Source of the DNA: Ignavibacteria bacterium
GTDB lineage: Bacteria; Bacteroidota; Ignavibacteria; Tepidaquicellales; Tepidaquicellaceae
DNA length: 64,000 nt
NCBI GenBank assembly: GCA_016710985.1
Contig: JADJTX010000012.1
Span: 93,970 to 157,969, forward strand
Reading direction: 5' to 3'
Shown in pieces: positions 28,515 to 38,051 of this stretch; within the stretch, counting starts at the first letter, position 1; the number at the start of each line of letters is the position of its first letter. The notes under the pieces are model-generated. The model was not told the origin of the DNA. It saw only the letters and a list, made by a program, of their open reading frames with translations, and did no database searches. A program made the translations under genes and the position numbers.

Positions 28515-29573
28515 TTGAAAAATCCCTTAAAAATTTTTGAATATTTACCTTATTATTTAAGGAAGAAATTTAATGAGAAGTATATTATAATAGAGAGTGA
28601 TGACTGGGGACTTGAAAGGGGATTAACGGAAGATTCGATCAGGAGACTGGAAAAAAAATACGGCAGAGACAAATTAACCAGATGGAGCTATGATTCACTT
28701 GAAACATCCGAAGACCTGAATGAATTGTATGAGGTGCTGGGAAATTATAAAAACAAATTTGAATTTCCGCCTGTCATCACCGCCAATTTTATTACTCATA
28801 ACATAGATTATTCCAGTCAGCAAAAATTAAACTTTATTCCGATAAGCAAAGGATTTAATAACGAGAACGATTTAGGACAGTCATACAAAACCGGAATAGA
28901 AAATAAATTCATTTTTCCTCAGCTTCACGGTTACAGTCATTACAACATATCAGAATTAAAACAATATTTTGATACAGAAACCGGAAGAGAAGCATTTAAT
29001 GAAAAATTTTTCTTGAGGGAATCGACTGTTAAAGGCAGGCTGAAATTATTTCATGGAGAATTAAGTACTAAGAACAAAGAATCATTCAGATTCAGTGAAG
29101 CTTCAGATGTGTTCTATGAAATGTTTGGATTCCGTTCAAAGACAGTGATTCCGCCTACGTTCATACTCGATAATGAATTACAAAAGATGCTAAAGGAAAA
29201 CGGCATTACACTTGTGCAATCATCAAACCGCCTTTTGACTTCGGACAATAAAAAATTCAGATATCCTTATTTCCAAAAAAGGAAAGGAATGTTCTGGTCA
29301 GTCAGAAGAGCAAGACTAGACCCGCATGAAGATTACGGTTATTTTCACGAACAGTGTATTGCTTCTGTCGCTAATGCTTTTGACAGCAAAATGCCGGCGA
29401 TAATTGATTTTCACAGGGTTAATTTTGCGGGAAGATACGCACCAGGATACAGAGCCCGAAGTATCAAAGAACTGAAATTAATGTTTGATGAAATTTATAA
29501 TAGATGGCCTGAAGCAAAATTCATTCATTCGCAAAATTTAAACGATATTCTTTGGCAACAGGAAACCAGATAA
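28515..29573 (+). CDS. Polysaccharide deacetylase-like protein (NodB-type fold)
   Basis: A 352-residue protein. ESDDWG near residues 27-32 fits the first NodB motif with paired Asp, and HGYSHYN near 138-144 fits the HxxSH metal motif of carbohydrate esterase family 4. IIDFHRVNFAG near 295-305 may supply a further His. No signal peptide is visible, so it would act in the cytoplasm on a precursor, which is unusual for CE4. Annotation as a deacetylase is by motif; catalysis is not proved. Its end overlaps the next gene by 22 bases. Confidence 0.65.
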   Translation: MKNPLKIFEYLPYYLRKKFNEKYIIIESDDWGLERGLTEDSIRRLEKKYGRDKLTRWSYDSLETSEDLNELYEVLGNYKNKFEFPPVITANFITHNIDYSSQQKLNFIPISKGFNNENDLGQSYKTGIENKFIFPQLHGYSHYNISELKQYFDTETGREAFNEKFFLRESTVKGRLKLFHGELSTKNKESFRFSEASDVFYEMFGFRSKTVIPPTFILDNELQKMLKENGITLVQSSNRLLTSDNKKFRYPYFQKRKGMFWSVRRARLDPHEDYGYFHEQCIASVANAFDSKMPAIIDFHRVNFAGRYAPGYRARSIKELKLMFDEIYNRWPEAKFIHSQNLNDILWQQETR

Positions 29574-30211
29574 GTTATTTAATATTAAATAAAGCGCTCA
29601 TATCGGAGCCGATATTGATATTCGGCTCAAAGCAATATGATTTTGATAAAGAAAATATTAAAACGAGCCTGGAGAGATTAGGATTCAAAGACATAACCGG
29701 TATAGATATAATTGAAGGTGAAGGTGTTGATCATATTGTGGACATTACGGATATTAATTCTGATTTCATTAAAAATCATACGGGTCATTTCTCAACTGTA
29801 ATTTGCATGGAAGTCCTGACGCATGTCAGAAATCCGTTCAAAGCCGCAGAATCGTTGGCATTATTATTGAAGAAGGAAGGGACTGCCATATTATCCGAAT
29901 GTTATGTAAGAAAAATAACAAAAATGCCTCTTGACTTATGGAGATTTACTTATGACGGCACTAAAGAACTTTTTTCACAATTAACATTTGATGATTCAAA
30001 AGCCATGATCTCTCTTACAAGAGAAAAGAACGAAAAACTTTTACAGCTGAAATATCCGTTGCCTCAGCTGCTTGCGCAAAAGCATTCAGATGAAAGCGGC
30101 ATTGGATTCCTTTTAAGGAGAATTCACAGAAAGTTTTTTGCAGACGGAATATTTAAAATTTCCCGTTTGCTTCCTGAAACTACTATTTATTCAATCGCAA
30201 AAAAAAAATAA
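29552..30211 (+). CDS. SAM-dependent methyltransferase-like protein
   Basis: A 219-residue protein resembling class I methyltransferases. PILIFGSKQYDFD near residues 20-32 stands where the SAM-binding motif I would be but lacks the usual GxGxG, while STVICMEVLTHVRNPFKAAESL near 84-105 looks like motif IV with its acidic residue, and GTAILSECYV near 113 like motif V. The weak motif I means it could bind SAM atypically or be inactive. TTG start overlaps the deacetylase-like gene by 22 bases. Confidence 0.6.
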   Translation: MATGNQISYLILNKALISEPILIFGSKQYDFDKENIKTSLERLGFKDITGIDIIEGEGVDHIVDITDINSDFIKNHTGHFSTVICMEVLTHVRNPFKAAESLALLLKKEGTAILSECYVRKITKMPLDLWRFTYDGTKELFSQLTFDDSKAMISLTREKNEKLLQLKYPLPQLLAQKHSDESGIGFLLRRIHRKFFADGIFKISRLLPETTIYSIAKKK

Positions 30212-30212
30212 T

Positions 30213-30926
30213 ATGAGCAAAGAAAACAGTATATATGGAAAACTGAAAGACGCTGCTGCATTTCAGATTTCAAAAAGGAATCTGAAAAAGATTTTACCGT
30301 CGGAGAATATTGATGATGTTTTAAATTCAATCAACCAATACAGAGGAAGAGGATTTTATGATAAAATCCGGCTTGCACAGATAAATTCCGAACTTAAAGA
30401 GCTTAGTGAAAAAATTAAAATGCATAACCCGAAAGTGATCGTAGAGATCGGTACATGGAACGGCGGAACATTTTTTGTCTGGAGCAGAATATTTCCGGAA
30501 GCAAAAAAACTGATAAGCATTGATCTTCCCGATGGTGAATACGGAGGAGGGTACGATGTCCGGAGAATAAAATTTTTCAGGGAGTTCATCAGTGACAGAT
30601 CAAACACTCATCAGCATTTCATAAGAGGGGATTCGAAATCGGCGGATACTGTAGCAAAGCTGAAAGAAATTCTGCAGGACGAAAGAATAGATTTCCTTTA
30701 CATAGACGGGGATCACACATACAGCGGAATAAAAAAAGATTTTGAAATTTATAAGCAATTTATGTCTGAGAATGGTCTTATCGGTTTTCATGACATAAAT
30801 ACATTCCGGGAAGGGTATGGCGTACATAAATTCTGGAATGAAATTAAATCAGGGTACAGGCATGAAGAGTTCATTACACCCGGAAGCAGCATAATGGGAA
30901 ACGGATTACTATACATAAATAAATAA
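30213..30926 (+). CDS. CmcI/Methyltransf_24-type SAM-dependent methyltransferase
   Basis: A 237-residue methyltransferase. VIVEIGTWNGGTFFVWSRIF is the SAM-binding motif, with the acidic residue and glycines; LISIDLPDGEYGGGYD and DFLYIDGDHTYSGIKKDF follow, the latter with the Asp-Gly-Asp-His typical of CmcI and Methyltransf_24 enzymes. A longer frame is open from 30138, but ATG at 30213, one base after the previous stop, gives a protein starting MSKENSIYGKL and is the better start. Probably a sugar O-methyltransferase. Confidence 0.8.
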   Translation: MSKENSIYGKLKDAAAFQISKRNLKKILPSENIDDVLNSINQYRGRGFYDKIRLAQINSELKELSEKIKMHNPKVIVEIGTWNGGTFFVWSRIFPEAKKLISIDLPDGEYGGGYDVRRIKFFREFISDRSNTHQHFIRGDSKSADTVAKLKEILQDERIDFLYIDGDHTYSGIKKDFEIYKQFMSENGLIGFHDINTFREGYGVHKFWNEIKSGYRHEEFITPGSSIMGNGLLYINK

Positions 30927-30931
30927 TTATA

Positions 30932-31918
30932 ATGCCGAAAATTTCCATAATAACTCCTTTGTATAACGGATCGAAAATGTTATCCGATACAGTTGAAAGT
31001 GTACTTTCACAGGACTACAAGGACTGGGAACTGATATTCTTTGATGACGGCAGCAATGACGGTACTCAGGAGCTCGCAAAAAAAATTGCAGACGAAAACA
31101 AAGACAGAGTATTTTATTTTGAGCATAAAGGCAACGCTAATTTCGGAACAGCTTATACGAGAAACAGGGCTGTAGAAAAATCATGCGGAGAAATAATATC
31201 TTTCATTGATCAGGATGACATTTGGCATACAAATAAGCTGTCATATCAGATGGGTATTTTTGACAGCATGAAAGATTGCTCGATGATATGGGGTCCATCT
31301 TTAATCTGGTATAAAGACAGGTCATTCAAACAGCCGGTCGGATACAGGGGAGAAGGCTTAAGCAGCCGTGTTTACAGCCCGCCTGAATTTGTAAGGATAT
31401 TTTTAAGCAGTTTCCGCGGTACTCCACTTCCAAGCGCAACACTTGTTAGGAGAAAACATTTTGATGAAGTCGGAGGATATGAAGAATCAATTAAGGGCTC
31501 AGAGGATATCGTGCTATGGGTCAAGCTTGCAGACAGATTCAGCATCTTCTATGATGACGAAATTCTGCTCAAGTACAGAAAGCATCAGGATTCTACTTTA
31601 AGACTGGCGACTCAGAGCGGAAAAATGGATGAGTGGAATCTGGTATTTTATAAATGGGTGATTGATTTTTTGAAGAACAAACCCGGGAATAAAGATCTGA
31701 TTGAAGAGATGGAGTTTATGTATTACAAATGTCTGAAGAAGATGGCATCCGGTGAAGGATACTTTGGAAGCAGAAAGGATCTGATCAAAGGTTTGAGATC
31801 ATATCCGGAACTTGAGAAGAAGTATTTCAAGGATTATTTACTTGACCTGATTTTACCGTTTAACATCGCTTCAAAAGTTTCAGCAAAACTGAGATTCGAT
31901 CTGTTTAAAAGTAAATGA
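30932..31918 (+). CDS. Glycosyltransferase family 2
   Basis: A 328-residue GT2. PKISIITPLYNGSKMLSDTV opens the protein, FFDDGSNDGTQELA near residues 35-48 is the nucleotide loop, FIDQDD near 91-96 is the DxD-type motif, and GSEDIVLWVKLADR near 189-202 is the ED catalytic-base region. Five bases after the methyltransferase and overlapping the asparagine-synthase-like gene by 4 bases. Sugar specificity unknown. Confidence 0.88.
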   Translation: MPKISIITPLYNGSKMLSDTVESVLSQDYKDWELIFFDDGSNDGTQELAKKIADENKDRVFYFEHKGNANFGTAYTRNRAVEKSCGEIISFIDQDDIWHTNKLSYQMGIFDSMKDCSMIWGPSLIWYKDRSFKQPVGYRGEGLSSRVYSPPEFVRIFLSSFRGTPLPSATLVRRKHFDEVGGYEESIKGSEDIVLWVKLADRFSIFYDDEILLKYRKHQDSTLRLATQSGKMDEWNLVFYKWVIDFLKNKPGNKDLIEEMEFMYYKCLKKMASGEGYFGSRKDLIKGLRSYPELEKKYFKDYLLDLILPFNIASKVSAKLRFDLFKSK

Positions 31919-32631
31919 CAGGAAGCAGTGTGAAGACACCGGTAATCCCATGGAAGCAGACCTTTTGTAAGACAGAAGGTGATCATTCTTTAGATCTCAA
32001 AGCGATCTGCTTATTTACTGCGTTAGGATTTTTTCTTGAAAAGGATACTTACTTCAATGACAGGGAAACCCTTCAGCCGTTTACGGAATACGAAATTGAT
32101 GAGAATGATATTATTAAGAGTTCGGGAAAATACTGGGACTGGCACTATTCTCCGAGAGACATTACTTTCAAACAAACACTTGAGGAATTTGCGCATCTTT
32201 TTGAGAAGTTAACTTATGATAAGATCAAAGATAAAAATGTCATACTACCTCTTTCTGGAGGACTGGACAGCCGGACACAGGCTGCTGTATTAAAAAATAA
32301 AACTAAGGTAAATAGTTATTCATACAAATTTTCCGGAAGCTTTGATGAGACAAAATACGGAAGAGAGATCTCAGTTGTGAAAACATTTCCCTTCACTGAA
32401 TACATCATTCCAAAGGGTTATCTCTGGAAAGTAATTGACAGGCTTGCTGATATAAATGAGTGTTATGCGGATTTCACACATCCCAGACAGATGGCTTTTA
32501 TCGATGATATAAAAAAACTCGGCGATATATTTTACCTCGGACACTGGGGTGATGTGCTGTTTAATGATATGGGTGTTGATGAGCGTCTTACGGATGAAGA
32601 GCAGATCAATTTCATGAAGAAAAGGTTTTGA
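31915..32631 (+). CDS. Asparagine-synthase-like protein, N-terminal part
   Basis: PP-loop ATPase of the asparagine synthase type. ILPLSGGLDSRTQAAVLKN with SGGLDS near residues 114-119 is the ATP pyrophosphatase loop. The first 100 residues look like the second half of a glutaminase (GATase II) domain (AICLFTALGFF, QPFTEYEID) but lack the N-terminal catalytic Cys. The frame is lost in FMKKRF at an A run near 32618-32623; with one more A it reads KVLRKGGAELAESLW into the next fragment. Related proteins form amides or amidines on glycan sugars. Function here is inference. Confidence 0.7.
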   Translation: MTGSSVKTPVIPWKQTFCKTEGDHSLDLKAICLFTALGFFLEKDTYFNDRETLQPFTEYEIDENDIIKSSGKYWDWHYSPRDITFKQTLEEFAHLFEKLTYDKIKDKNVILPLSGGLDSRTQAAVLKNKTKVNSYSYKFSGSFDETKYGREISVVKTFPFTEYIIPKGYLWKVIDRLADINECYADFTHPRQMAFIDDIKKLGDIFYLGHWGDVLFNDMGVDERLTDEEQINFMKKRF

Positions 32632-33320
32632 GAAAAGGCGGAGCTGAACTTGCGGAATCTCTATGGAATTCATGGGGGCTTAAGGGAAATTTCAGTCAGT
32701 ATCTTAGTGAAAGAATAGGCTTATTGCTGATGAATATTAAAATAGATAATGTGAATTCCAGGATCAGGGCATTTAAGTCAACTTACTGGGCGCCGAGATG
32801 GACAAGCGCTAACATGAACGTATTCAGTGAATTTCATGAATTGTCTCTGCCCTATTATGAAGATGAAATGTGTAAATTCATATGCACAGTTCCGGAAGAT
32901 TATTTATCAGGCAGACAGATCCAGATCGAGTACATAAAAATGAAAAATCCAAAGTTAGCTGAAATTTCCTGGCAGCCATACGATCCCCTTAATTTATTCA
33001 ATTACAAAAAATTTAGCAGTACCGGCAGGCTTCCGTTAAGAATTTTAAATAAAGGCAAGCGCATCTTCAGAGAAAGAATTTTAAATGATAAAATTACGAC
33101 AAGGAACTGGGAGATACAATTTACAGGTGAAGAAAATGATAAAAATTTAAGTAAACATTTATTTGAGAATAAATCTTTTTCGGAATTCATTCCGGCAGAA
33201 ATTACAAGAGAATTTTACAATAAATTTAAGAATTCAGATCCGGTATATTACTCGCATCCGGTAAGTATGCTTCTTACACTTTCAGTATTCAGCAGAAAAT
33301 TTAAAAATAAGCTACCTTGA
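32628..33320 (+). CDS. Asparagine-synthase-like protein, C-terminal part
   Basis: Continuation of the gene at 31915. It contains RAFKSTYWAPRWTSANMNVF, LPYYEDEMCKFICTVPEDY and a tail with SHPVSMLLTLSVFSRKF, matching the C-terminal helices of asparagine-synthase-type enzymes where the acidic E/DD residues help bind Mg-ATP. Combined length is about 468 residues. The next gene starts within its stop (4-base overlap), so the operon order is kept. Confidence 0.68.
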   Translation: MRKGGAELAESLWNSWGLKGNFSQYLSERIGLLLMNIKIDNVNSRIRAFKSTYWAPRWTSANMNVFSEFHELSLPYYEDEMCKFICTVPEDYLSGRQIQIEYIKMKNPKLAEISWQPYDPLNLFNYKKFSSTGRLPLRILNKGKRIFRERILNDKITTRNWEIQFTGEENDKNLSKHLFENKSFSEFIPAEITREFYNKFKNSDPVYYSHPVSMLLTLSVFSRKFKNKLP

Positions 33321-34501
33321 AAATCGCTGTTTATTCAGGTAACATTCCCTCAACAACTTTCATAGAAAATTTAATAGAGGGATTATGTAACTCAGGGTTT
33401 GAGATTTTATTATTCGGCAAGCAAACGCAAAATGTAAGCTATTCCGGAAATGTAAAGGCTTATCCAACGCCTGTCAATAATCTGAAGCTTGTATTTTTTG
33501 TTATTAAAGAGTCTGTTAAATTATTTTTTAAAGACAGTAAACTATTTTTTAAATTTCACAAAACAGTGCGTGAAAAGAATAAAAGTTTAAAATCATTTTT
33601 TAAAAATGCAGGCGTATTGCTTCCGGTATTAAATAACAAGCCGGACATATTTCACATACAATGGGCAAAGACAGTCGAGATGTATCCGGAATTGTTTGAA
33701 TTATTTGATTGTAAAGTCGCATTAAGTCTCAGAGGAGCTCACATTAATTATTCCCCGCTGCTGGATAAAAATTTAGCTGAAGCATACCGAAAAAATTTCC
33801 CTTCAATAGACGGGTTTCACGCAGTATCAAATGCGATCGCTGCTGAAGCAATGAAATACGGAGCAGACGAAAAAAAAATTAAAGTCATTCATTCCAGTGT
33901 AAAGGATGAGCTATTTGAAAAGTATGCAGAATTATTCAGAGGTGATACGAAACTTGAAATAATATCTGTCGGAAGATTTCACTGGAAAAAAGGTTATCAT
34001 TACGCGCTTGATGCAATGAAGATCTTAGCCGACAAAGGGATAAGTTTTAACTATACAATAGTTGCCCAGGGAGTAATTCCCGAAGAAATATTATTTCTTC
34101 TTGACGAATACAGGCTTGGTGAAAAAGTCAGAATAATTCAGGGATTGAAACATGAAGAGCTTATAATGAAGCTTCAGAGCTCGCATTTGCTTCTGCTGCC
34201 GAGTGTCGAAGAAGGAATTGCTAATGTAGTTTTAGAAGCCATGGCAGTTGGTGTCCCTGTCATTACAACGGATTGCGGGGGAATGAGTGAAGTAGTTGAA
34301 GACAATAATAACGGATACACAGTATCTGTCAGAGATCCTGAAACCATTGCCGCTAAGGTCATACAATTCATCGGCACTGAGTTCAATGCAAAAAAGGATC
34401 TTGCATTAAAAGGAAAACAAACAATCGAAAAGGAATTTACACGTGAAAAGCAAATTCGTGAATTCACTGATTTCTATGAATCAATTCTCAAAAATAATTA
34501 A
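33317..34501 (+). CDS. Glycosyltransferase family 4
   Basis: A 394-residue GT4. IISVGRFHWKKGYHYALDAM near residues 214-233 opens the donor domain, QGLKHEELIMKLQSSHLLLLP near 275 precedes EEGIANVVLEAMAVG near 298-312, with the ExxxxxxxE Glu pair. SLRGAHINYSPL near 136-147 is an acceptor-side loop also seen in the following gene (SFRGYDINVFPL), so the two genes may be related by duplication. TTG start inside the preceding stop. Confidence 0.87.
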   Translation: MKIAVYSGNIPSTTFIENLIEGLCNSGFEILLFGKQTQNVSYSGNVKAYPTPVNNLKLVFFVIKESVKLFFKDSKLFFKFHKTVREKNKSLKSFFKNAGVLLPVLNNKPDIFHIQWAKTVEMYPELFELFDCKVALSLRGAHINYSPLLDKNLAEAYRKNFPSIDGFHAVSNAIAAEAMKYGADEKKIKVIHSSVKDELFEKYAELFRGDTKLEIISVGRFHWKKGYHYALDAMKILADKGISFNYTIVAQGVIPEEILFLLDEYRLGEKVRIIQGLKHEELIMKLQSSHLLLLPSVEEGIANVVLEAMAVGVPVITTDCGGMSEVVEDNNNGYTVSVRDPETIAAKVIQFIGTEFNAKKDLALKGKQTIEKEFTREKQIREFTDFYESILKNN

Positions 34502-35676
34502 TGAGAATTGGTATTGTCCTTCCCGAAGTTCCTGGATATTCGGAAACATTTTTTAATTCCAAAATAAAAGGTCTTCAGGAATCCGGTCATTATATAATAG
34601 TTTTCAGCAATAAAAAAGCCCGCAATAAATTTAGTTATGAAGTAAAAAGTTCTTACCCGGTATTTGAAAAAAAGAGTTTTAAACAGTCAGGTTTATTTGC
34701 AGTTGTGCTTATAAAAACATTCATAAAGAATCCGGCTATCACAGTTAATTTAATCAGGCTTGAATCAAAAACCGGTAAATCATTTTCAGAATCATTGAAA
34801 TCGGTTTACATAAATTCGCACATTCTATCGGGTAAATTAGACCGGATTCATTTCGGATTTACGACAATGATATTGAAAAGAGAAAATGTTGCAAAGGCGA
34901 TAGGAGCAAAGATGAGCATCAGTTTCAGAGGATATGACATAAATGTTTTTCCATTGAAGAACAAGGACTGCTACAAAAATCTGTGGAGGAAGGTGGATAA
35001 AGTTCACACGATATCAGACTATTTGTACAGAAAAGCGCTGAGTCTTGGGTTGCCGAAGGAAGTTGAATTTCAAAAGATAACGCCTGCAATTGACATTTCA
35101 TCATTTAAAGTTAAAGACGAAATCGGTAAAATAAATAAAAAAATAAAAATACTCACAGTCGGCAGACTTAACTGGATAAAGGATTACGAGACTTCCATCT
35201 CAGCAATGAAAATACTTAATGAAAGGGGTATTGATTTCACATACAATATTATCGGAGAAGGCGCTGAGCTTGAGCGTCTGACATTTGCAGTTTATCAAAG
35301 CGGACTTCAGGATAAAGTAAATTTTTTAGGAAAGAAGGAGCATAAGGAAATAAATGAATATATGCGTGAGTCTGATATTTATTTACAGCCGAGCATGCAG
35401 GAAGGATTCTGTGTATCGGTACTTGAAGCACAGGCGACGGGTTTGCAGTGCATAGTGAGTGATGCGGAAGGTTTAAAGGAAAATGTAATTGACGGAGTTA
35501 CCGGCTGGGTGGTGAAAAGAAGAAGTCCGGAAAAGTTTGCAGAAAAGATAACGGAAGTAATCAATCTGCCTGATCACAAAAGAAAAGAAACTGCAATGAA
35601 TGCAAGAAAAAGAGTTGAAACTGAATTTACCATTGAAGGGCAGAAGAAAAAATTTAATAAATTTTTTACTGAATGA
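34501..35676 (+). CDS. Glycosyltransferase family 4
   Basis: A 391-residue GT4. ILTVGRLNWIKDYETSISAM near residues 217-236 opens the donor domain; QPSMQEGFCVSVLEAQATG near 298-316 has the Glu pair. The SFRGYDINVFPL loop matches the preceding GT4 and the colanic-acid WcaL/AmsK-like group, where an SxRGxD element is typical. It begins on the last base of the preceding stop (TAATG) and overlaps the next gene by 4 bases. Confidence 0.88.
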   Translation: MRIGIVLPEVPGYSETFFNSKIKGLQESGHYIIVFSNKKARNKFSYEVKSSYPVFEKKSFKQSGLFAVVLIKTFIKNPAITVNLIRLESKTGKSFSESLKSVYINSHILSGKLDRIHFGFTTMILKRENVAKAIGAKMSISFRGYDINVFPLKNKDCYKNLWRKVDKVHTISDYLYRKALSLGLPKEVEFQKITPAIDISSFKVKDEIGKINKKIKILTVGRLNWIKDYETSISAMKILNERGIDFTYNIIGEGAELERLTFAVYQSGLQDKVNFLGKKEHKEINEYMRESDIYLQPSMQEGFCVSVLEAQATGLQCIVSDAEGLKENVIDGVTGWVVKRRSPEKFAEKITEVINLPDHKRKETAMNARKRVETEFTIEGQKKKFNKFFTE

Positions 35677-36605
35677 GTCGAAAAGAGAATTTGATATCTG
35701 TTGTAAGTCCTGTTTACAAATCGGAAAAGATAGTAGATGAACTGGTAAAAAGATTATCTGAAGAACTTTCAAAGCTGACAGAAAATTATGAAATAATACT
35801 TGTCGAAGACGGAGGCGGAGATAACTCCTGGGAAAAAATAGAAGAAAATTGTTTAAGGAATGAGAAAGTAAAAGGAATAAAACTCAGCAGAAATTTCGGG
35901 CAGCACTATGCGATCACCGCGGGATTAAGCAAAGCTTCGGGAGAAATAATTGTAATAATGGATTGTGATCTTCAGGACGATCCGGTTCACATTAAAAAAT
36001 TACTGGAAGAATTCAATGCCGGCTATGAAGTTGTCTTCACAAAGCGCGTAGGGAGGAAGCACTCGTTTTTTAAAATGATAACAGCAAAGATCTATAATTC
36101 TCTGTTCAATCTTTTTTCGGATAAAAATTATGATCTTAATGTCGGATCAATGACAATGATAAGTGAAAGGGTAAAGAATGAATTTCTTAAACTGAAGGAT
36201 CATGACCGTCTTTACATACAGCTGATAAAATGGGTAGGATTTAAATCAACGTATGTGCCGGTTGAGCACAGGGAAAGATTTGAAGGGAGTTCGACTTATT
36301 CAATTACAAAGCTCTTTGCAACTGCGATACAGGGATGGACCTCATATTCGGACAAGTTACTAAGATTGTCCATTTATAGCGGACTGTTAATTTCAATTCT
36401 TTCTTTACTAGGAGGGATTGCAATTGTACTGAGTTATTTTCTACTAAAGTTTCAGCCGGGCTGGCCCAGCCTGATAGTTGCAATACTTTTCTCAACGGGA
36501 CTTATCTTAATGAGCGTAGGAATTGCCGGCATTTACATAGGCAAGATCTTTGAGCAGACGAAAGAAAGACCGCTTTATATAATAGACAGGAAAATAAATT
36601 TATAG
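35673..36605 (+). CDS. Glycosyltransferase family 2 with C-terminal membrane helices (DPM1/GtrB-like)
   Basis: A 310-residue polyprenyl-phosphate sugar transferase. ISVVSPVYKSEKIVDELVKR near residues 8-27 is the GT2 start, EDGGGDNSW near 45 the nucleotide loop, LSRNFGQHYAITAGLSKASG near 70-89 and DCDLQDDP near 97-104 are diagnostic of the DPM1/GtrB/ArnC subgroup. Two hydrophobic helices lie at about 231-255 and 265-288. Predicted product is undecaprenyl-phosphate-sugar, the donor used by GT-C membrane transferases; several GT-C-like proteins are encoded in this window. Confidence 0.9.
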   Translation: MSRKENLISVVSPVYKSEKIVDELVKRLSEELSKLTENYEIILVEDGGGDNSWEKIEENCLRNEKVKGIKLSRNFGQHYAITAGLSKASGEIIVIMDCDLQDDPVHIKKLLEEFNAGYEVVFTKRVGRKHSFFKMITAKIYNSLFNLFSDKNYDLNVGSMTMISERVKNEFLKLKDHDRLYIQLIKWVGFKSTYVPVEHRERFEGSSTYSITKLFATAIQGWTSYSDKLLRLSIYSGLLISILSLLGGIAIVLSYFLLKFQPGWPSLIVAILFSTGLILMSVGIAGIYIGKIFEQTKERPLYIIDRKINL

Positions 36606-36606
36606 A

Positions 36607-37299
36607 TTGAATAAAATTATAATCACTCAGTCAAATTACATTCCATGGAAAGGATACTTCGATTCCATTAACATGGTTGATGAATTCATATTGTATGATG
36701 ACATGCAGTACACACGCCGTGACTGGCGCAACAGGAATCAGATCAAAACGCGTGACGGGGTGAAATGGCTTACTGTGCCTGTGGAAGTAAAAGGTAAATA
36801 CTTCCAAAAGATCAACGAGACAAGAATAAGCGAGCCGGACTGGGGAGAAAAACACTGGAGCACAATAAAGCATAATTATTCCAAAGCAAAATATTTCAGT
36901 GAATACAAAAACATATTCGAAGAACTTTATCTTAACGATAAAGAAGAATTTTTAAGTATAGTAAATTTCAAATTCATATCTGCTGTATGTGAAATACTCG
37001 GGATAAAAACAAAAATGAGATGGTCAGGTGAATTTAAATTATTGGAAGAAAAGACCGAACGGCTTGTAGATATCTGCAGGACAGCCGGCGCAACTGACTA
37101 TTATTCCGGTCCTGCGGCAAAAGCATATATGAACGAAGAGCTTTTTGAAAAAGAAAATATCAAAATACATTATTTCGACTATTCGGGATATCCGGTTTAT
37201 GATCAGCTGTACGGGGAGTTTACGCACGCTGTGAGCATACTTGATCTGATATTCAATGAAGGTCCGAATGCAACTAACTTCATGAAATCATTTAAATGA
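36607..37299 (+). CDS. WbqC family protein
   Basis: A 230-residue WbqC-like protein. TQSNYIPWKGYFDSINMVDE near residues 7-26, DDMQYTRRDWRNRNQIKT near 31-48 and HPRF-like HYFDYSGYPVYDQLYGEF near the C-terminus are the family hallmarks. WbqC genes sit in many O-antigen loci next to amino-sugar and acyltransferase genes; its chemistry is poorly known, with an acyl or aminoacyl transfer role suggested. TTG start one base after the previous stop; it shares an ATGA overlap with the acetyltransferase downstream. Confidence 0.88.
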   Translation: MNKIIITQSNYIPWKGYFDSINMVDEFILYDDMQYTRRDWRNRNQIKTRDGVKWLTVPVEVKGKYFQKINETRISEPDWGEKHWSTIKHNYSKAKYFSEYKNIFEELYLNDKEEFLSIVNFKFISAVCEILGIKTKMRWSGEFKLLEEKTERLVDICRTAGATDYYSGPAAKAYMNEELFEKENIKIHYFDYSGYPVYDQLYGEFTHAVSILDLIFNEGPNATNFMKSFK

Positions 37300-37969
37300 A
37301 AACGAAAACCAAAAAACTTATCATCATTGGCAGCACTTCAAATGCAAGGCTGGCAAAATATTTTTTACAACAGATTCAGAGTATGAAGTATCAGCATTCT
37401 CGGTGAATGAAAAATACATAACTGATCCTGTATTTGAAGAACTTCCGTTGACAGCGTTAGAGCAGCTTGAATTAAAATATCCGCCTGCAGAGTTTGAAGC
37501 GTTTGTTGCAGTCGGTTATAACAACATGAACAAGATAAGGGAGAATCTCTACAATGAGTGCAAAGCAAAAGGATATAAAATGGCAAATTATATAAGTTCG
37601 CATTGTACTTACCTTTCACAATTTCCAACAGGTGACAACTGCTTTATCCTCGAGGACAATACAATTCAGCCATATGTAAAGATCGGGAATAATGTTGTAC
37701 TTTGGAGTGGTAATCACATTGGTCACGATGTATTGATAGAAGATCACAATTTCATATCTTCACATGTCGTCGTATCCGGATTTGTAACAATAAAGAGAAA
37801 TTGTTTCATCGGAGTGAATGCAACCATACGTGATGCTATAACGATTGCACCTGAGACACTGATTGCAGCAGGGGCAATAATTATGAAAGATACTGTAGAG
37901 AAAGGTGTTTATCTTCCGGCACGATCGACTTTGTTTGATAAAAAAAGTGATGAGATACAAATTAGTTAA
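37296..37969 (+). CDS. NeuD/PglD-like sugar acetyltransferase (frameshifted near the N-terminus)
   Basis: Left-handed beta-helix (hexapeptide-repeat) O- or N-acetyltransferase. ATG at 37296 overlaps the WbqC stop and reads KKLIIIGSTSNARLAKYF, the NeuD-type Rossmann start, then is lost in a T run near 37365-37370; one extra T restores FTTDSEYEVSAFSVNEKYI. From 37403 the frame is open: FVAVGYNNMNKIREN, then CFILEDNTIQPYVKIGNNVV, GHDVLIEDHNFISSHVVVSG and CFIGVNATIRD with the imperfect hexapeptides, and the catalytic His probably in NHIGHD. It acetylates an amino sugar using acetyl-CoA. Confidence 0.8.
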
Positions 37970-37998
37970 AAGTTAAAAGTTGAAAGTTAAAAGTTGAT
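37964..37998 (+). repeat. Heptanucleotide tandem repeat, AGTTAAA-type, five units
   Basis: Five consecutive 7-base units: AGTTAAA, AGTTAAA, AGTTGAA, AGTTAAA, AGTTGAT. The first overlaps the TAA stop of the acetyltransferase. The same heptamer occurs on the other strand at 60915-60942 as AACTTTT units. Confidence 0.85.
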
Positions 37999-38051
37999 AT
38001 GTATGTATGGTTTTGATGCGGTGAATATTTTTTAAAAAATTATTGATATAA

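Noticed and set aside
30138..30212. Upstream extension of the methyltransferase at 30213
   Set aside because: It overlaps the end of the preceding gene in another frame; ATG 30213 directly after the preceding stop is the natural start.
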